Positions 40,644 to 57,300 of a stretch of DNA of 64,000 bases are shown here, piece after piece. How positions within the stretch are numbered: position 1 is the first letter of the stretch; the number at the start of each line of letters is the position of its first letter. The notes below the pieces were generated by a model. It ran no database searches. It saw only the letters and a list, made by a program, of their open reading frames with translations, and was not told where the DNA came from. The position numbers were made by a program, and so were the translations under genes. The DNA lies in NCBI RefSeq assembly GCF_032118995.1, contig NC_092663.1:5084001-5148000 (forward strand), written 5' to 3'. This stretch comes from Asterias amurensis (lineage: Eukaryota > Echinodermata > Asteroidea > Forcipulatida > Asteriidae).

Positions 40644-41733
40644 GTAAGTACTTGTAATGGCAAAGAACTGGAATTGTGAGATTGTAGATAACATTGGTAC
40701 TCAATAATTGTATAAAATCATAGAGCAAAAAAGGACAAAATAAATGGGAACCATAGCACTGACTTCATTCAGAGTTAGAACTGTGGCCGAGAGTCTCGGC
40801 GTCTCGCAATCAATACCAACTCATCCCTGCTGATCTGTCAGAGAAATCGGGTACTACTTGGCACGAAATGCTTCAGTGAGACAACTCGACCGGCGATTGA
40901 TGAATTTCCATCAATGACAACTCAAGTGTTTTCTCGAGTTGGATTTCCCACGAGTTTCCTGTTCATAGCTAATAGTAATACATCCAGCAGTATTGTTAGA
41001 CTTATAGTTACCTGCATTATTTTGCGCTTATTATTTTTGTTAACAATAACATTAATTTTTAATTTAAATTTAAATAAATTGCTTCCTCCTCCATCATCAG
41101 ACAGTATACACAAGTTCTACAGTTAATGTGATAACGTACTCTCCTCTTCGTCGTCGGGAGGGTTACGCTTTCGCAACTAACACAATACAGGGATAGATTG
41201 ATAGAGAGTAGACCGTCCATGCTCCCAGCTCTCCACTGATTCTCCAAAATCCATTAAAAACCTTTAGGCCTATATAATTTAAATAAAGTCACTAAATCAT
41301 CAAATGAAGATGGGTAAGACGGGAGATGATGCTGCTTCGGGTGGTGCCTTTGTCACTGTAAATAATAATTGCCATGATTGTGTAAAACATATGGCATAAT
41401 AATGCAACGAAAATAAATGTGGTTATCAACTTCAATAAATATAATTTGATATTAATATCAAAATAAATCACGGCGATGTTTTGTATGCAATATTGTGAGG
41501 GTATAAACTCATAATAAACATAATGCCAGCTATGGTAACTACCTAGGTAGTAGGGTGATAAGCAATGAAATCTGGGGGTATGTCGCAATAAAATAGGAAG
41601 AAACTACATTTAAGCCATCATTAGCATTAACAAAATTGGCTAGACTGCTCTAAATGGTACTACAATAGGCCTATGTAACTCATATTTTAGTAAATAAATA
41701 GACATTTGATTTCTCATTTGCTGTGTTTTGTAG
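40644..41733. other. Presumed first intron of ARF copy C
   Basis: AT-rich with no recognisable element. Weak reading frames on both strands have no family features. Confidence 0.4.
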
Positions 41734-41801
41734 AAGCAAGGAGGTAGCCCAAGTGACTGTGAACTCACAAAGTGATCAATTCATATCAATCTGGTAAATA
41801 A

Positions 41802-43954
<2,153 letters not shown>

Positions 43955-44539
43955 ACAATTAATTTCATCAGGCAAGCGTTTTTTGTAGATTTATATTTCT
44001 TACAGATTTTTTTATTTTATTTTTCGTTGGAGCAGGGTTGGGAGAGGTGGTGAAAAATCCATCTTTGAAAACCATCTGTTTTCTGACAGAAAATCAAGAG
44101 AATATAAAAAATGTAACAAATTGTTACATTGTTTTTCTTGATATTATGGATTTTACAGCACCCACCTTTTGTTAGATGGAAATTGCAGACTGTACACCAG
44201 TTGTCAATTTCAAAGCATTTTTATAAAATTATGTTCTGTCCTGTAATTTAGTGTGGTGTAGCCAAATCTTATTTAGATGTGACACTGGTGAGGTCCAACA
44301 TTTTTAACACTGTAAGTTGTTTGTTCAGCGGATGTACAGTTAAAAGTGAAACCTTTCTGATGTTGTGAAGGACTTATTTTCTGTTTTGAAGGGTTGTGTT
44401 TTGTCTGTTCTTAAGTTATTAATGATTAGGACTTCCATGGTGTACGTGCAAAATATCAAACCAGTCATTAAAAGATATTGAGAAAATATTAAAACTTAAC
44501 TCAAGATTTTTATATTTATAAATAAAATCTTGATGTGGT

Positions 44540-45324
44540 CACCGCTGCTTACTAGCTGACAGTTAGTTTTGCGCATGTGCGAAGTTGTTGACGAGCGCTC
44601 TCTTGAGTCAAAATCGTAAACAAAACATAGCCTTTCAGCCGTTGAAAACGATCTGGGGTTATCGCGATTTTTGACCAATTAAAAGATGGAAAACTAAACA
44701 TGAATATGCAATGAAGTTAGTTGCGATGGTCGGATTTTGAGTCGAATTGATCCTTCAAAATCTACGTAATGTGAATTTTCTTGTTGAGAAATAGACCTCA
44801 CACGTAAGAAATATATAACAACTATTGTTTTCCACTCAAAATTGAGATAGCAAACCCTTTGAAAACAATTCCCTGTTTATTTTTGTAACACATGACGACG
44901 TTCTGGTGAAGCATTTTTATCAAGAGTAATGTACGCAAGCATTGGGCAATTGTCGCTTTTTGTGACGTGTGCAAACTGTAATAAACATTGTGCATTGTAT
45001 GCGTTTGTTTAGTTTGTATGTGAAACATGTGGGCCGCGTCAGAAAAACGTTGGTGGAATCCCACTGATTTTAATTAATCCAGAGGGTTTGCTGCTATATA
45101 AACGGAATAATTTGATAGAATAATAATTTTCCTCTACAACAAACATTGTTTTAATATCAGGGAAATTCAATTTTACTCACAAACGCCAACAAAACTCATC
45201 GTTAAAGTCATAGAAACATGCACAAAACAGCGATGGGGTCACTGCTGTGAATAATTTATCTAATGAAAATCTTGCGCATGCGCAAAACTATTTGGCACTC
45301 GATGTAGAGCTCTGAACAGCGGTG
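44540..45324. mobile_element. Non-autonomous DNA transposon, 785 bp, 4-bp target duplication
   Basis: Ends are CACCGCTG and CAGCGGTG. Longer subterminal inverted repeats follow (AGTTTTGCGCATGTGCGAAG on the left; the counterpart CTTGCGCATGCGCAAAACT on the right). TGGT is duplicated on both sides (44536-44539 and 45325-45328). The paralogous flanks after copy A (near 33160) and copy D (near 48510, minus) run through the site without it, giving two independent empty sites. A 4-bp duplication with CAC...GTG ends would fit the Chapaev branch of the CACTA group; family assignment is tentative. No transposase frame. Confidence 0.8.
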
Positions 45325-46500
45325 TGGTTCGACTTCCATAGACTGGTTTTGTTCTTAGAATGTACAGTAAAGCTTTATCTCTCACTTGAAACTCAAAACA
45401 AGTTTCCCAATTAGATCAATATGAGCCAAAAAGTTAAATGTACATTTACCCTCTAGGACTAGTATCTGGCTCATTTGCGCTAAGCAGAAAATTGTAAAGC
45501 GATATTTCTGCTAAGGCTACTCTATATATTGGGCCTTGTTCTCAATGCCTTAAAACTGCCATGGTCAATTTTTGTTACTTCAAAATCTTTTAAATTAATG
45601 GTTATTTCAGAAGGGAGAAGTATTTGTTTAAAGTTAGCACTCTAGTCCATTATAGCTCTATGGTTTGAAAACCAAGACCATCAATCAAGGTGTGAATTGT
45701 GTGTGACGAAAGCCAACCCACCACAAACTTTGGTGTTTGCCATACACGTCATTCTCCTTACTACATGTAGTTGACTGAAGTTGATCCTGTTTCACATATG
45801 AATCCTTTTGAAATAATAATGCTTTTTGTGTTTGTTTTTTGTAACATCAACTAGCAGAAAAACACATTAATACAATAGAACATATCAAACATGTAAAGAT
45901 AAACACAATTAACTATTGTTTCTGTTTGTATTTCTTAATAATATGCTTGGACTATTTAGCCTGGTTCATACTTCCTTCGAATTTGAAGTGAATTGTTGAC
46001 GTCATGGGGCTGTTTTCACAACCAATGTCGCAGAGTTGAGCAAAGTTCAACCAATGTGTATTATTTGTTGCAAAGTTGTGACGTCAAAATTCGTATTGCA
46101 TTCGCAGGGAAGTATGAATGTGTTTATTCCTTTGCAAAGTCCTCACAAAATGTATGGAAAGATAAAACAAGTATAATGTATAAAAAGGCAGCAACATTGT
46201 TGAACCTCAAATGATTGGTTTTCCTGGTTTGTCTTTATTTTCTGTGTCCAACTTGATATTTTGTGTATTTGTTGTACAGGTCAGTGTTTACAGAATAATT
46301 GTTTACAATGGGGATACTCACTCTATCCTGTCTATGACGCCATTTGTAGAGACACTGGAAGGAGGCAGGTTCTCTTTTAAAAAGGACGCATTCACCAAGT
46401 ACACCAAAAGCAGAATTCATGACATCAAAAATATAAAAGAATCTGCTGTACTGATTTTAATCTTCCAATTGACCCCACTTCACATGACGTCATCACCAGA
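45325..46500. other. Duplicated 3' flank of ARF copy C, then unique sequence
   Basis: From 45325 to about 46250 the sequence follows the flank of copy A (for example CTTCCATAGACTGGTTTTGT, then AATGCCTTAAAA..GTCAA). Beyond that similarity fades. No gene is recognised. Confidence 0.55.
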
Positions 46501-46509
46501 ATAATCTTG

Positions 46510-46620
46510 GATGCGCCCTTTTGGTGGTCACAGACACTGTGCTTATTCAGTGAAGTGCGCATTTTAGGCGACGCGTCGTTTACACATAAACCTATTGACC
46601 ACCAAAATGGAGAGTGTGGC
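46510..46620. repeat. Inverted repeat of about 15 bp arms
   Basis: CCTTTTGGTGGTCA near 46517 is complementary to TGACCACCAAAATGG near 46597. The arms enclose about 65 bp including GGCGACGCGTCG. It may be a tiny MITE, but no target duplication was identified. Confidence 0.45.
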
Positions 46621-46948
46621 ACAGTCGCTGCGTGTACAGTGCGTGCAAGGGGTCAATACCCAAAAGAAAAGAGAAAAATACTTATATAGAAAATGAATCT
46701 GCGCTCTTGCTCAGAGCTAACTAATGGACACGACAGTGAGCCTAAATGTCGCGACCCCAAAACTTAACTTTTTGTAGTAAATTATGCAAATCAAAAAGTT
46801 GGATTGGGCAGTTGGACACTGAGGGCGCACTTTGGTTTTCTACATTGTTTATTTTATTGGTCATATTTTCAGAATTTTGTTTGACAATCGGCATCTATCT
46901 ATCCATCTATTGTTTATATAAAACAATGCCATTGTTCTACATACCGCG

Positions 46949-47190
46949 CAATGGGAGACTTTTGAACGCTAGGTGGCAGCAGACAAGGCTAATCTTTTCA
47001 CTTGCTTACATAGTTCTGAGCATGTGCTTGCCCCTAGTGTTAAAGGCTTCCACTATTACTCTCGGACCTAGACAAACAGTTTGTATGCACAGAGCGCAGG
47101 ATCAAAAAACTGGACCTCTAGGTGAGGGCGCCCTTCTGAAATGACATGGACATAGACCACAGACATGAAGAACCTTTTATGTCTGTGGCG
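46949..47190 (+). repeat. MITE arm fragment and a hairpin
   Basis: 46949-47040 begins CAATGGGAGACTTTTGAACG, continues CTAGGTGGCAGCAGAC and GTTCTGAGCATGTGC, and so matches one half of the element at 57226-57377. Separately, 47157-47188 forms a perfect 10-bp stem (CCACAGACAT and its complement) around a 12-base loop. Confidence 0.5.
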
Positions 47191-48118
47191 TAGACCTTTT
47201 TGCAAAAACTTGTAACTAGCGCATTAGGTACTTGTCACCTGTATATTTTTCAATAAGCATGTAATACATTATTTTGTGGAGAACGCATTTACTAGACCCT
47301 TCCGAGTTCCGAGTAAAATAATAAAACAAATTCAAGCAAAACAATCTTTTAGATGATCTTTTAGATGATCCCACTTTGCAGAGTTTATGTACAACTTTAC
47401 TTTGCTTACACCATCATCATACAGTTGTCAACTGTCGGTTTTATATAATACCATGGATTTTCATTGTCTTACATATCCTTGCAATCTTACACAATTCATC
47501 CAAAAACAACCTTGGCACTGCTCAAAAGCCATTGTACAAATTTACAGAAGAAGCCACATCGAAACCATTATGGTTCCTTTCACCCAGTAATGGTCATAAA
47601 AACCAAAGGCTAAGTAACTGTTGTACAATTCCTATTGGTGAAAGATAGTCACTTCTGGACTTTTTGTGTGAACAAAAACCCCGACGGTAACAAGATAATT
47701 GCCAAGATATTTGGCCAGGCGAAGATGAGGAAGTTGGAATTTTACAGATTTTCCCTCAAAATTGTATGAAAAACCAGCTTTAAAAATGTAATCCCACACT
47801 ACACCTATGAAAATATTTACCTGCAAGTTGCTTGTACAAAAAGAGCCTGCTTGAAATCCTAACTAGCTTGAAATGTTATATTGTTATATCTGTGTATTAC
47901 AATTTCAAGAAACTTAAAATTCGACATCAAATCTTAAAGTTATTGTTTTATTTTGATTAAAATATTGTGTACATGTACATGTATGCAATGATAATAATAT
48001 GTAAAACTTGTTACTGTGTTGCACAAAGAAGCTAGGAGGTAGCTATGGTAACACATTTCTACTCAAGAATGTTTGTATTCCTATTCGCTTTGATTACATT
48101 TATAGCAAGAGAACTTCA
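47191..48118. other. Distal 3' flank of ARF copy D
   Basis: On the minus strand, roughly 47920-48118 continues the alignment with the 3' flank of copy A (AGAAATGTGTTACC, then CTAGCTTCT.TGTGCAAC and ATGTACACAA.A..TTTTA). The remainder down to 47191 is AT-rich without a recognisable gene. Confidence 0.5.
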
Positions 48119-48392
48119 CACCTGTTTCAGACAGGTGCTCCAAAGTCGTGCCGAACCAAATTCTGAATTTAATACATGAACAGTTTTACGTCTTAAACAT
48201 TAAGGAGGGACTGGCCACGCTAGAAGTAAAAAAAAAATCGACTGTTGCAGTCATTCAGAACAACTCTGGAGCGCCTTGGTTTCAGACTACCATCTTTGCC
48301 TGTCTGAAACCAAAATTTAGTTGGGTCCACCCAGAGGCGCTCATTATCTGTTTGGTTCCGCGCGACTCTGACGCGACTGTGTGAAACAGGTG
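48119..48392. mobile_element. PIF/Harbinger-like MITE, 274 bp
   Basis: Terminal repeats CACCTGTTTCAGACAG and, at the other end, the complement of CACCTGTTTCACACAG, with further inverted similarity inwards (GTCG.GC.GAACCAAA). The flanks are TCA (48116-48118) and TAA (48393-48395). The uninterrupted flank of copy A near 33277-33290 has a single TTA at this point, so a three-base TWA duplication typical of PIF/Harbinger elements is likely. It is non-coding. Confidence 0.7.
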
Positions 48393-49145
48393 TAATACAC
48401 GCTAATTGACAGTTTATTGATACAATTCGGAAACTTTTTTTCCGAGTTTCAAGTAAGAGATAAAGTTTTACTGTACAATAAGAACAAAACCACCTAAATA
48501 AGTCTAACCACAACCAAGATTATGTATTACCAAAAATAATCCTTGAATTTAGTTTTACTATTTTCTCAATTTTTTTTTTTTTTATGATTGGTTGTATTTT
48601 TGCAAGTACACCATGGAAGTCTTACATCAAAAATAACTTCACAAAACTAACAGAACACAAATCTTAAATACAGAAAAAAAATCATGAACTACATCTGAAA
48701 GTTTTTACTTTGAACTGTTAAGCTGCTATAGTATATAACTTACAGTGTTGATAATTTTGGACACCGTCAAAATGCCAAATAATCTATCTTTGGATGTTCC
48801 TTTACATACACCTCTCCAGTGTCACATCTAAAATAATTGGTCACAACACTTTGATACATACAGGACAAAACATACATACAAAAATGCTTTGAAATTGACA
48901 ACTGGTACATGCAATATCCGTCTGACACAAGGTGGGTGCTATAAAGTCCACAAGTATCAAGAACAATAGTGTCACAATTTTATCAAATGTTTTGTTTACT
49001 CTTTTGATTTTCTGAATTCTGTTGGAAAACGGAATATTTTTAAAGATGGATCTTTCACTATCTCTCCCAACCCTGCCCCAATGAAAAACAAATCTGTAGG
49101 AAATAATTATCTACAAGGTGTTCAAACACTCTTGCCTAATGTAAT

Positions 49146-51618
<2,473 letters not shown>

Positions 51619-51642
51619 TTACTTGGGCTTCCTCCGAGCTTC

Positions 51643-52243
51643 TACAAAAAAATATTTGAAGAACAAGTGGATAACAACAAATTACAAAGGACCAAAACTT
51701 CAGAAGGTTATAATATTATATTAGTGCATTCTCCAGCTTTCTTTCTTTTTCTCTTTTTTTGTTTTTATTGTTAATGATCACTACTCTTTTGTTTTTAGTC
51801 TTAATCTCTTCTTAGAAATTTGAGACTTGTTCCACTATCGTTTGTGGAAGCGATATACAGATATAGTGGAATGAGCCTCATCAGATTCAGTCTAGTGATT
51901 GAAAATTGAATACTAAATACCAGGGGTTCGTCCGGTTGGTTGGCTCCATCGAATACACATTCGATGCACAACAACTGTGCACACAAATTTGAGACGAGTA
52001 CGACATGTTGGTTGGTGTTATTGTTATTTGTTAATTAATAATTGTTTAATTAAGAAGACACCTATTTTCCTATTCCTAACCCATCCATCCATAATCCCTA
52101 GCATACATTAAATCACGAAGCCGAGGAGGTTGTCAGCATGACCATGGGACCGTGCATGCAATGCATGTGTCGAAAGGGGGTGTGGTCTGTCTTTCGTTTC
52201 GATTCAATTCCAACATGTCCAATTTTGACCGTCCATTCAGTAT
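51643..52243. other. Presumed first intron of ARF copy D, no feature recognised
   Basis: Unique AT-rich sequence between the untranslated exon of copy D and the transposon at 52244. It includes one copy of the target duplication word at 52236-52243. Confidence 0.4.
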
Positions 52244-53219
52244 GGGTACCGGACACTTCGGCACCTTGCAAACTCGGCACCAGCAAACTCGGCACTTTGT
52301 AAACTCAGCACCTCGCAAACTCGGCACCCACTCGGCACCAAGAATGTCGGCACCAAACAAACTCGGCACCGGCCTGTTTTGGTCCAACAAACTCGGCACC
52401 AAACAAACTCGGCACCGGCCTATTTTGGTCCAATAAACCATTGATAAATAAACCAAACTCGGCACAACAGCACATACCACCCGAAGAGTAGTATTAAAAC
52501 AAGTTAAGTACGTGTACTTTACACCATAAAAACTGGCTTGAATTCAGTTAAAATAATTAGCAGTTATGCTAGCTTATAAGACCATAACCGCTTCCGAACT
52601 TTTGAAAAAAATTGGCATAGGAGATTTTTGCCGAAAACTTTACGTCCGCACGTTCAGGTTTTTGTTTTGTTTTTTGTTTACATGTTGGTGAAAGTGCATC
52701 GCTATTTGTTGATGTAATGAGCTTTGAAAATGTTAACGTTTGGTTGACAATGATCGACTTTTTGATTTTGAAGCGTGTGTGATTTGGGAGCCTGAGATTT
52801 GCCTACATGGCGGCCGTCGACCGTGGGGGACTTTTGCCCCACCACGGCGGCGGCAGCGACATTTCAGTACTCTTTATTTTGAATTTAATGTTTTTGATCA
52901 AAGTTTCGTGCAAATGTTTCCCCAAAAATACTAAAAAACGTCTTTAAAAGGGCGCCCTAATTATTACTAATGGTTATTTGATAGATCTTTGAAAATTTGG
53001 GCGACCTCACTATGACAGTGAAAAAATGAATAATAATTATTGTATGTATAGTCGATACGTCGTCGAACCCGTCGACACACGACGAGGATCAGGATTTATT
53101 TAATTAATTTCCCGAGTTTGCAACCGTGGCAGATCGAGCGTTTTCAACCAGGTGCCGAGTTTGAGAGGTGCCGAGTTTGCTGGTGCCGAGTTTGCAAGGT
53201 GCCGAAGTGTCCGGTATTC
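52244..53219. mobile_element. Non-autonomous DNA transposon with 49-bp perfect TIRs, 976 bp
   Basis: 52247-52295 and 53168-53216 are perfect inverted repeats of 49 bp starting TACCGGACACTTCGGCACC. TTCAGTAT is duplicated exactly on both sides (52236-52243 and 53220-53227), an 8-bp target duplication. The ends are built from tandem words of the type AAACTCGGCACC, which continue inwards on the left to about 52460. There is no transposase frame. An 8-bp duplication is found in hAT, P, Merlin, Novosib and Zisupton elements; the repeated subterminal words do not decide between them. It lies in the presumed first intron of ARF copy D. Confidence 0.9.
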
Positions 53220-53396
53220 TTCAGTATACACAACACAGTCACAGCACACAGACAGTGAAGTTCACTGTTCTGTTCGGTCTTTTTATTTCCACAATTCATG
53301 TAATTCTTTCATAGTTTATTAAATTGATTAATATTTTCTCATAGTATTCAAATTCCTTAACACTACAATGAATGTTTCTTCATGCAATTGAAAACT

Positions 53397-53672
53397 ACTT
53401 ACCTTGCTTGTTTAATGTTGTTGTATCGATATTTTCTTTCAAGTTTGGGGATGGACGTGTCATGTAATTTCGCAAAGATGTACGGCAAAACAGCGCCACC
53501 AATAGTGGTCTTTAGTCAAGCTGTATGATTAGAACGTCACTACTGGTGGCGCTATTTAATTTCATTTTTTTCCCCAGAAGGACACTCGTGTAAAACATCA
53601 ACAACGCTCAAACATCAAACAAGCATTGTCAATTAATAAACCCTCCAAAAGTATCGATACAGCAAACAAGGT
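53397..53672. promoter_or_regulatory. Putative head-to-head promoter of ARF copy D and GCAT
   Basis: The region is an imperfect palindrome. Leftwards: AGCGCCACCAATAGT (53492-53506), then an exon-like stretch that on the minus strand ends AAAATATCGATACAAC... AAGCAAG before GTAAGT (last exon base 53403). Rightwards: ACTACTGGTGGCGCTATT (53539-53556), then a stretch ending AAAGTATCGATACAGC...AACAAG before GTAAGA (last exon base 53670). The two halves are diverged inverted copies. The word CTATTGGTGGCGCTATT also occurs at the proposed promoter of ARF copy C. Transcription starts are inferred. Confidence 0.5.
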
Positions 53673-54316
53673 AAGAAGACAACCTACCATTGCTTCAAAT
53701 AAAAATAAAGAAATTTGCACGTCTAACCCTAAAACTATAAGTTCATTACTCCTTACCTTACTTTTATTAGTGATTTATTTTATTTTTTAATAATAAAGTT
53801 AAGAAAATTAATTATTTATTGTAAATAAAAATAATGTTATCATTGGTCATATTATAAATAATTATAATTTTAAAATAAGAATACGGAACATAATATACAC
53901 AGCAGACTGCTGGTAGGCATACAGTAAGTTGCGATAATGTAACACTCCTCTCGCCGTCGGGACTACGGGAGTGTTACGTTTCTTTGGGCCCTTTATTGTT
54001 AGCCTGGTGGCGCTTGTATTCCTACTGCTTGAGCACCAATCAACCACCCTTAGCTTTACGTCCAAACTTGTGGATTTTGCTGAGTAAACCAACATAAACT
54101 TAAACGTAAACGTTAAGTTATCGTAACTAGCCTTACAGTGTACACCGTACTTGAGTGGGCTGAATACAAGTTTCATAAACAAAAAAGGCTTGCGAGCTGC
54201 AGTGATTTTTACTAATTGCTAATTTATGATGAGGCATCCTGACCTTTGTTTCAACACCTCATAAAAAAATATAAATTAATAATGTTTAAATAACATAACA
54301 TTTCCTTTTTTAATAG
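53673..54316 (+). other. Presumed first intron of GCAT
   Basis: AT-rich with one further CTGGTGGCGCTTGTATT word near 54003, close to the promoter word shared by ARF copies C and D. No other feature is recognised. Confidence 0.4.
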
Positions 54317-54318
54317 AA

Positions 54319-57300
54319 ATGGCAAGGGTGGTGCTGGCGAAAGCATGTCAACTTCACATTGCAAAGCATGGCTGTGTGCGGTATAGCACTGAGGCTCAAG
54401 CAGTGATGAACGAAGCCATGAATGAGGTCATGACCTCTATTCACGAAGCTGGTAAGAGCTTAGCCAGAACATCTGACATCACACTTTGAGGCTCGTGAAT
54501 AACGCCAGAGAGTGGCCTCTAGCAGGTCAATCCCTGTCCATAATCACCTTTCACCTACATCCATTTCACATACGCAGTCAAATTCAACACCATTATTACA
54601 TGCAAGTACATGTACTGTACCGATACACATGGACACTACATGTACATGCAGATGACCGAAAGTAAAGCTAACGTTGAAATCAACAAAAGGCTCCATGAAT
54701 GTTTTGTGCTCTTTCGCTGAGGCTCTCTATTGACCTCAGGCACTGCCTTGAATTTATTAATTATTGTAAAGTGCATCGAGGCTTTTGTGCACTTTAAAAG
54801 TCCTGTGTGTTTATTATTATTAATATTATTATTATGAATTCCTCTTTTTAATTTGTAGGTACATATAAACCAGAGCGTGTCATAGTAACGAGGCAGGCGG
54901 CATCAATCAGAGTAGCTGGGAACTCTAATGACATCCTGAACTTTTGTGCCAACAACTATCTGGGTCTTTCTGTGAGTATCTGTTTTCTTTTCAGGTGTAA
55001 TTTTAAAAGCTGGGTCACACCAAACTATTTCCTAACATTTCTAAACCTGTCCTGAGAAGAACCGTAAAACTGGTTTGGTCTGACATACTCTGAATGAACC
55101 GTATACATGTAGCTTTGGCTGGACAACCAATGTCTATAATGTAACCCTAGTTTGTTAAATTCTTGTAACGAGTCTGTCTGTAAATGGCACGAACATCCAA
55201 CTGCACCATGTCTAGCACTTCCCCAGTACGATCCAAGTAAAGCAATTCCATTTTAAGTTAGTTGCCACTCTTTCTAATTGCAGGGCGAGATGGCCGTCCG
55301 AAAATTTTGAGCAGGCTCATAGTTCTGGAGCAACATCTCGTTGGGTGGTGCTGGGCAGGCCTGCCTAGGACTCACAATTTTTGCCCAGCACTTTGAGCAA
55401 AATGTATTGTGCTGCTCATCACAGATTTCCCCAAGAATCAAAATAGTATTGATATGAGACACAGCTAATTGTATCAACAGTATCAAATGTCACAGGGAGA
55501 GAACATGGTCAAAATGTAATTCAAATTATTTGCATGGGTTTATAGGATGATCAGTTTGGAAACCTGGCATCATGCCTACCTGAAGCTTGCGATTACTAAA
55601 CTTGGTCTAGCTACAACCCTAGTAGCCTACTATGGTTATTTATTTGACAAATATGTGGCTTTTTATCTCCACAGAGTCATCCTGAAGTTGTGAATGCAGC
55701 CAAGAAGGCCCTTGATGATTATGGGTCAGGTCTAAGCTCTACCAGGTTTATCTGCGGCACACAGGTAATGGAGTTGTTTGTCGAGTTTCAGGCACTGGAC
55801 ACATTTGGTAATGACTCAAAATAGTTGTTGGCATAAAAACTTACTTGGTAACACACAATGGAGAGCTGTTAATAATATAAAACATAGTGAGAACTTCTTC
55901 CTCTAGAGTAACACAGTTTTCTAGAAAGAGTTAATTTGTCACTCAAGTATTATTTCGGCAGAGCACACAACTACAGTGCACCAATGGTGTATTTTCTGAC
56001 ATTAATCTCTTGCAACTTTGATGACCAATTTAATCTAAATTTTCACCGATTTTGTTATTTATGTATGTGTTGGGATACACCAAGTGGGGAGACGAAATCT
56101 CCTGCAGCATAACAATTTACTTTACTATCATGATTTCCCCTCTGTGCCAGTTTTACCGTAATCTTGAAAACATTCCACAATTCTTTCTCAGGACATCCAC
56201 AAAGAGCTGGAAGAAAAGTTGGCTCGGTTTCACAAACGGGAAGATGCCATTTTGTATGCTAGTTGCTTCGATGCCAACGCAGGCATCTTTGAGGCACTGT
56301 TAACACCAGAGGATGCAGTCATTTCTGATGAGCTCAACCATGCGTCTATTATTGATGGCATAAGGTTGTGTAAGGCACAACGTCATCGATACAAACACAT
56401 GGATGTCAACGGTAAGCAGGCGTAATGCTTTGGTTTTGAAAGTGCAAGGGCAGGCACCAAGGCGTTTTCTCCTTCACTTAATAAAAAACCCAGTTATTAT
56501 ATTGTGCATTTCACAATAACATCTCAATGCACTTTCTTTATAAAGTGCCCTGATTGTCATTTTGATTATTTTTCTCTTCTGCAGACCTGGAATCTATTTT
56601 AAAGAAGACCCAAGATTGTCGCATGCGTATGATTGTTACTGATGGTGTTTTCAGCATGGATGGAGACATTGCACCTCTCAAGTAAGAAACATGTTTAAGA
56701 AAAATAATTCTGTTTGATGGAAATCATTTTTTGTTTGCAGTTTTTTAACAACAGGGTGCCGTTGCCAGTATTACAACTGCTATTCAGTAAAAGTAAAATA
56801 GTCAAAATACAGAGCAATTAGAAATCCATGAATCAAAACATTGAAGGAAAGCTCTAGAAGATGCTAAAATAAAATACCTCTTTGTGCGACAACCCACACC
56901 TGTTATCTCCATGTAATTCCCTTTCCAATCTGCTAATTAGAAACACCAGAGTTTGCCTGTCTTAACCGCTCAGCCATGACACCCCATGTTCACGCCAAGT
57001 TTTAATCTGTTTTTCTTATTCTTCTTGTACAGGGAGTTAGTAAGTTTAGCGGACACATTCAAGGCCCTTCTGTTTGTTGATGACTGCCATGGTACAGGTC
57101 TCCTTGGTGAGACAGGTCGAGGGACTGAGGAACTTCTAGGCCTTGATGGCTGCTCCGACATCATCAATTCCACTCTTGGTAAAGCTCTCGGAGGAGCAGC
57201 GGGTAAGATATGTAAACGCTAGCAACAATTGGAGGCTTTGGAACGTTAGATGGCAGCAGACTTTTTTTAAGGTAAATTACCATTGGTTACATTTTTCTGA

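Noticed and set aside
48148-48384. Short frames on both strands
   Set aside because: They lie wholly inside the Harbinger-like MITE at 48119-48392.
52133-52480. 115-codon minus frame and a 94-codon plus frame
   Set aside because: Both are generated by the tandem AAACTCGGCACC words in the end of the 976-bp transposon.
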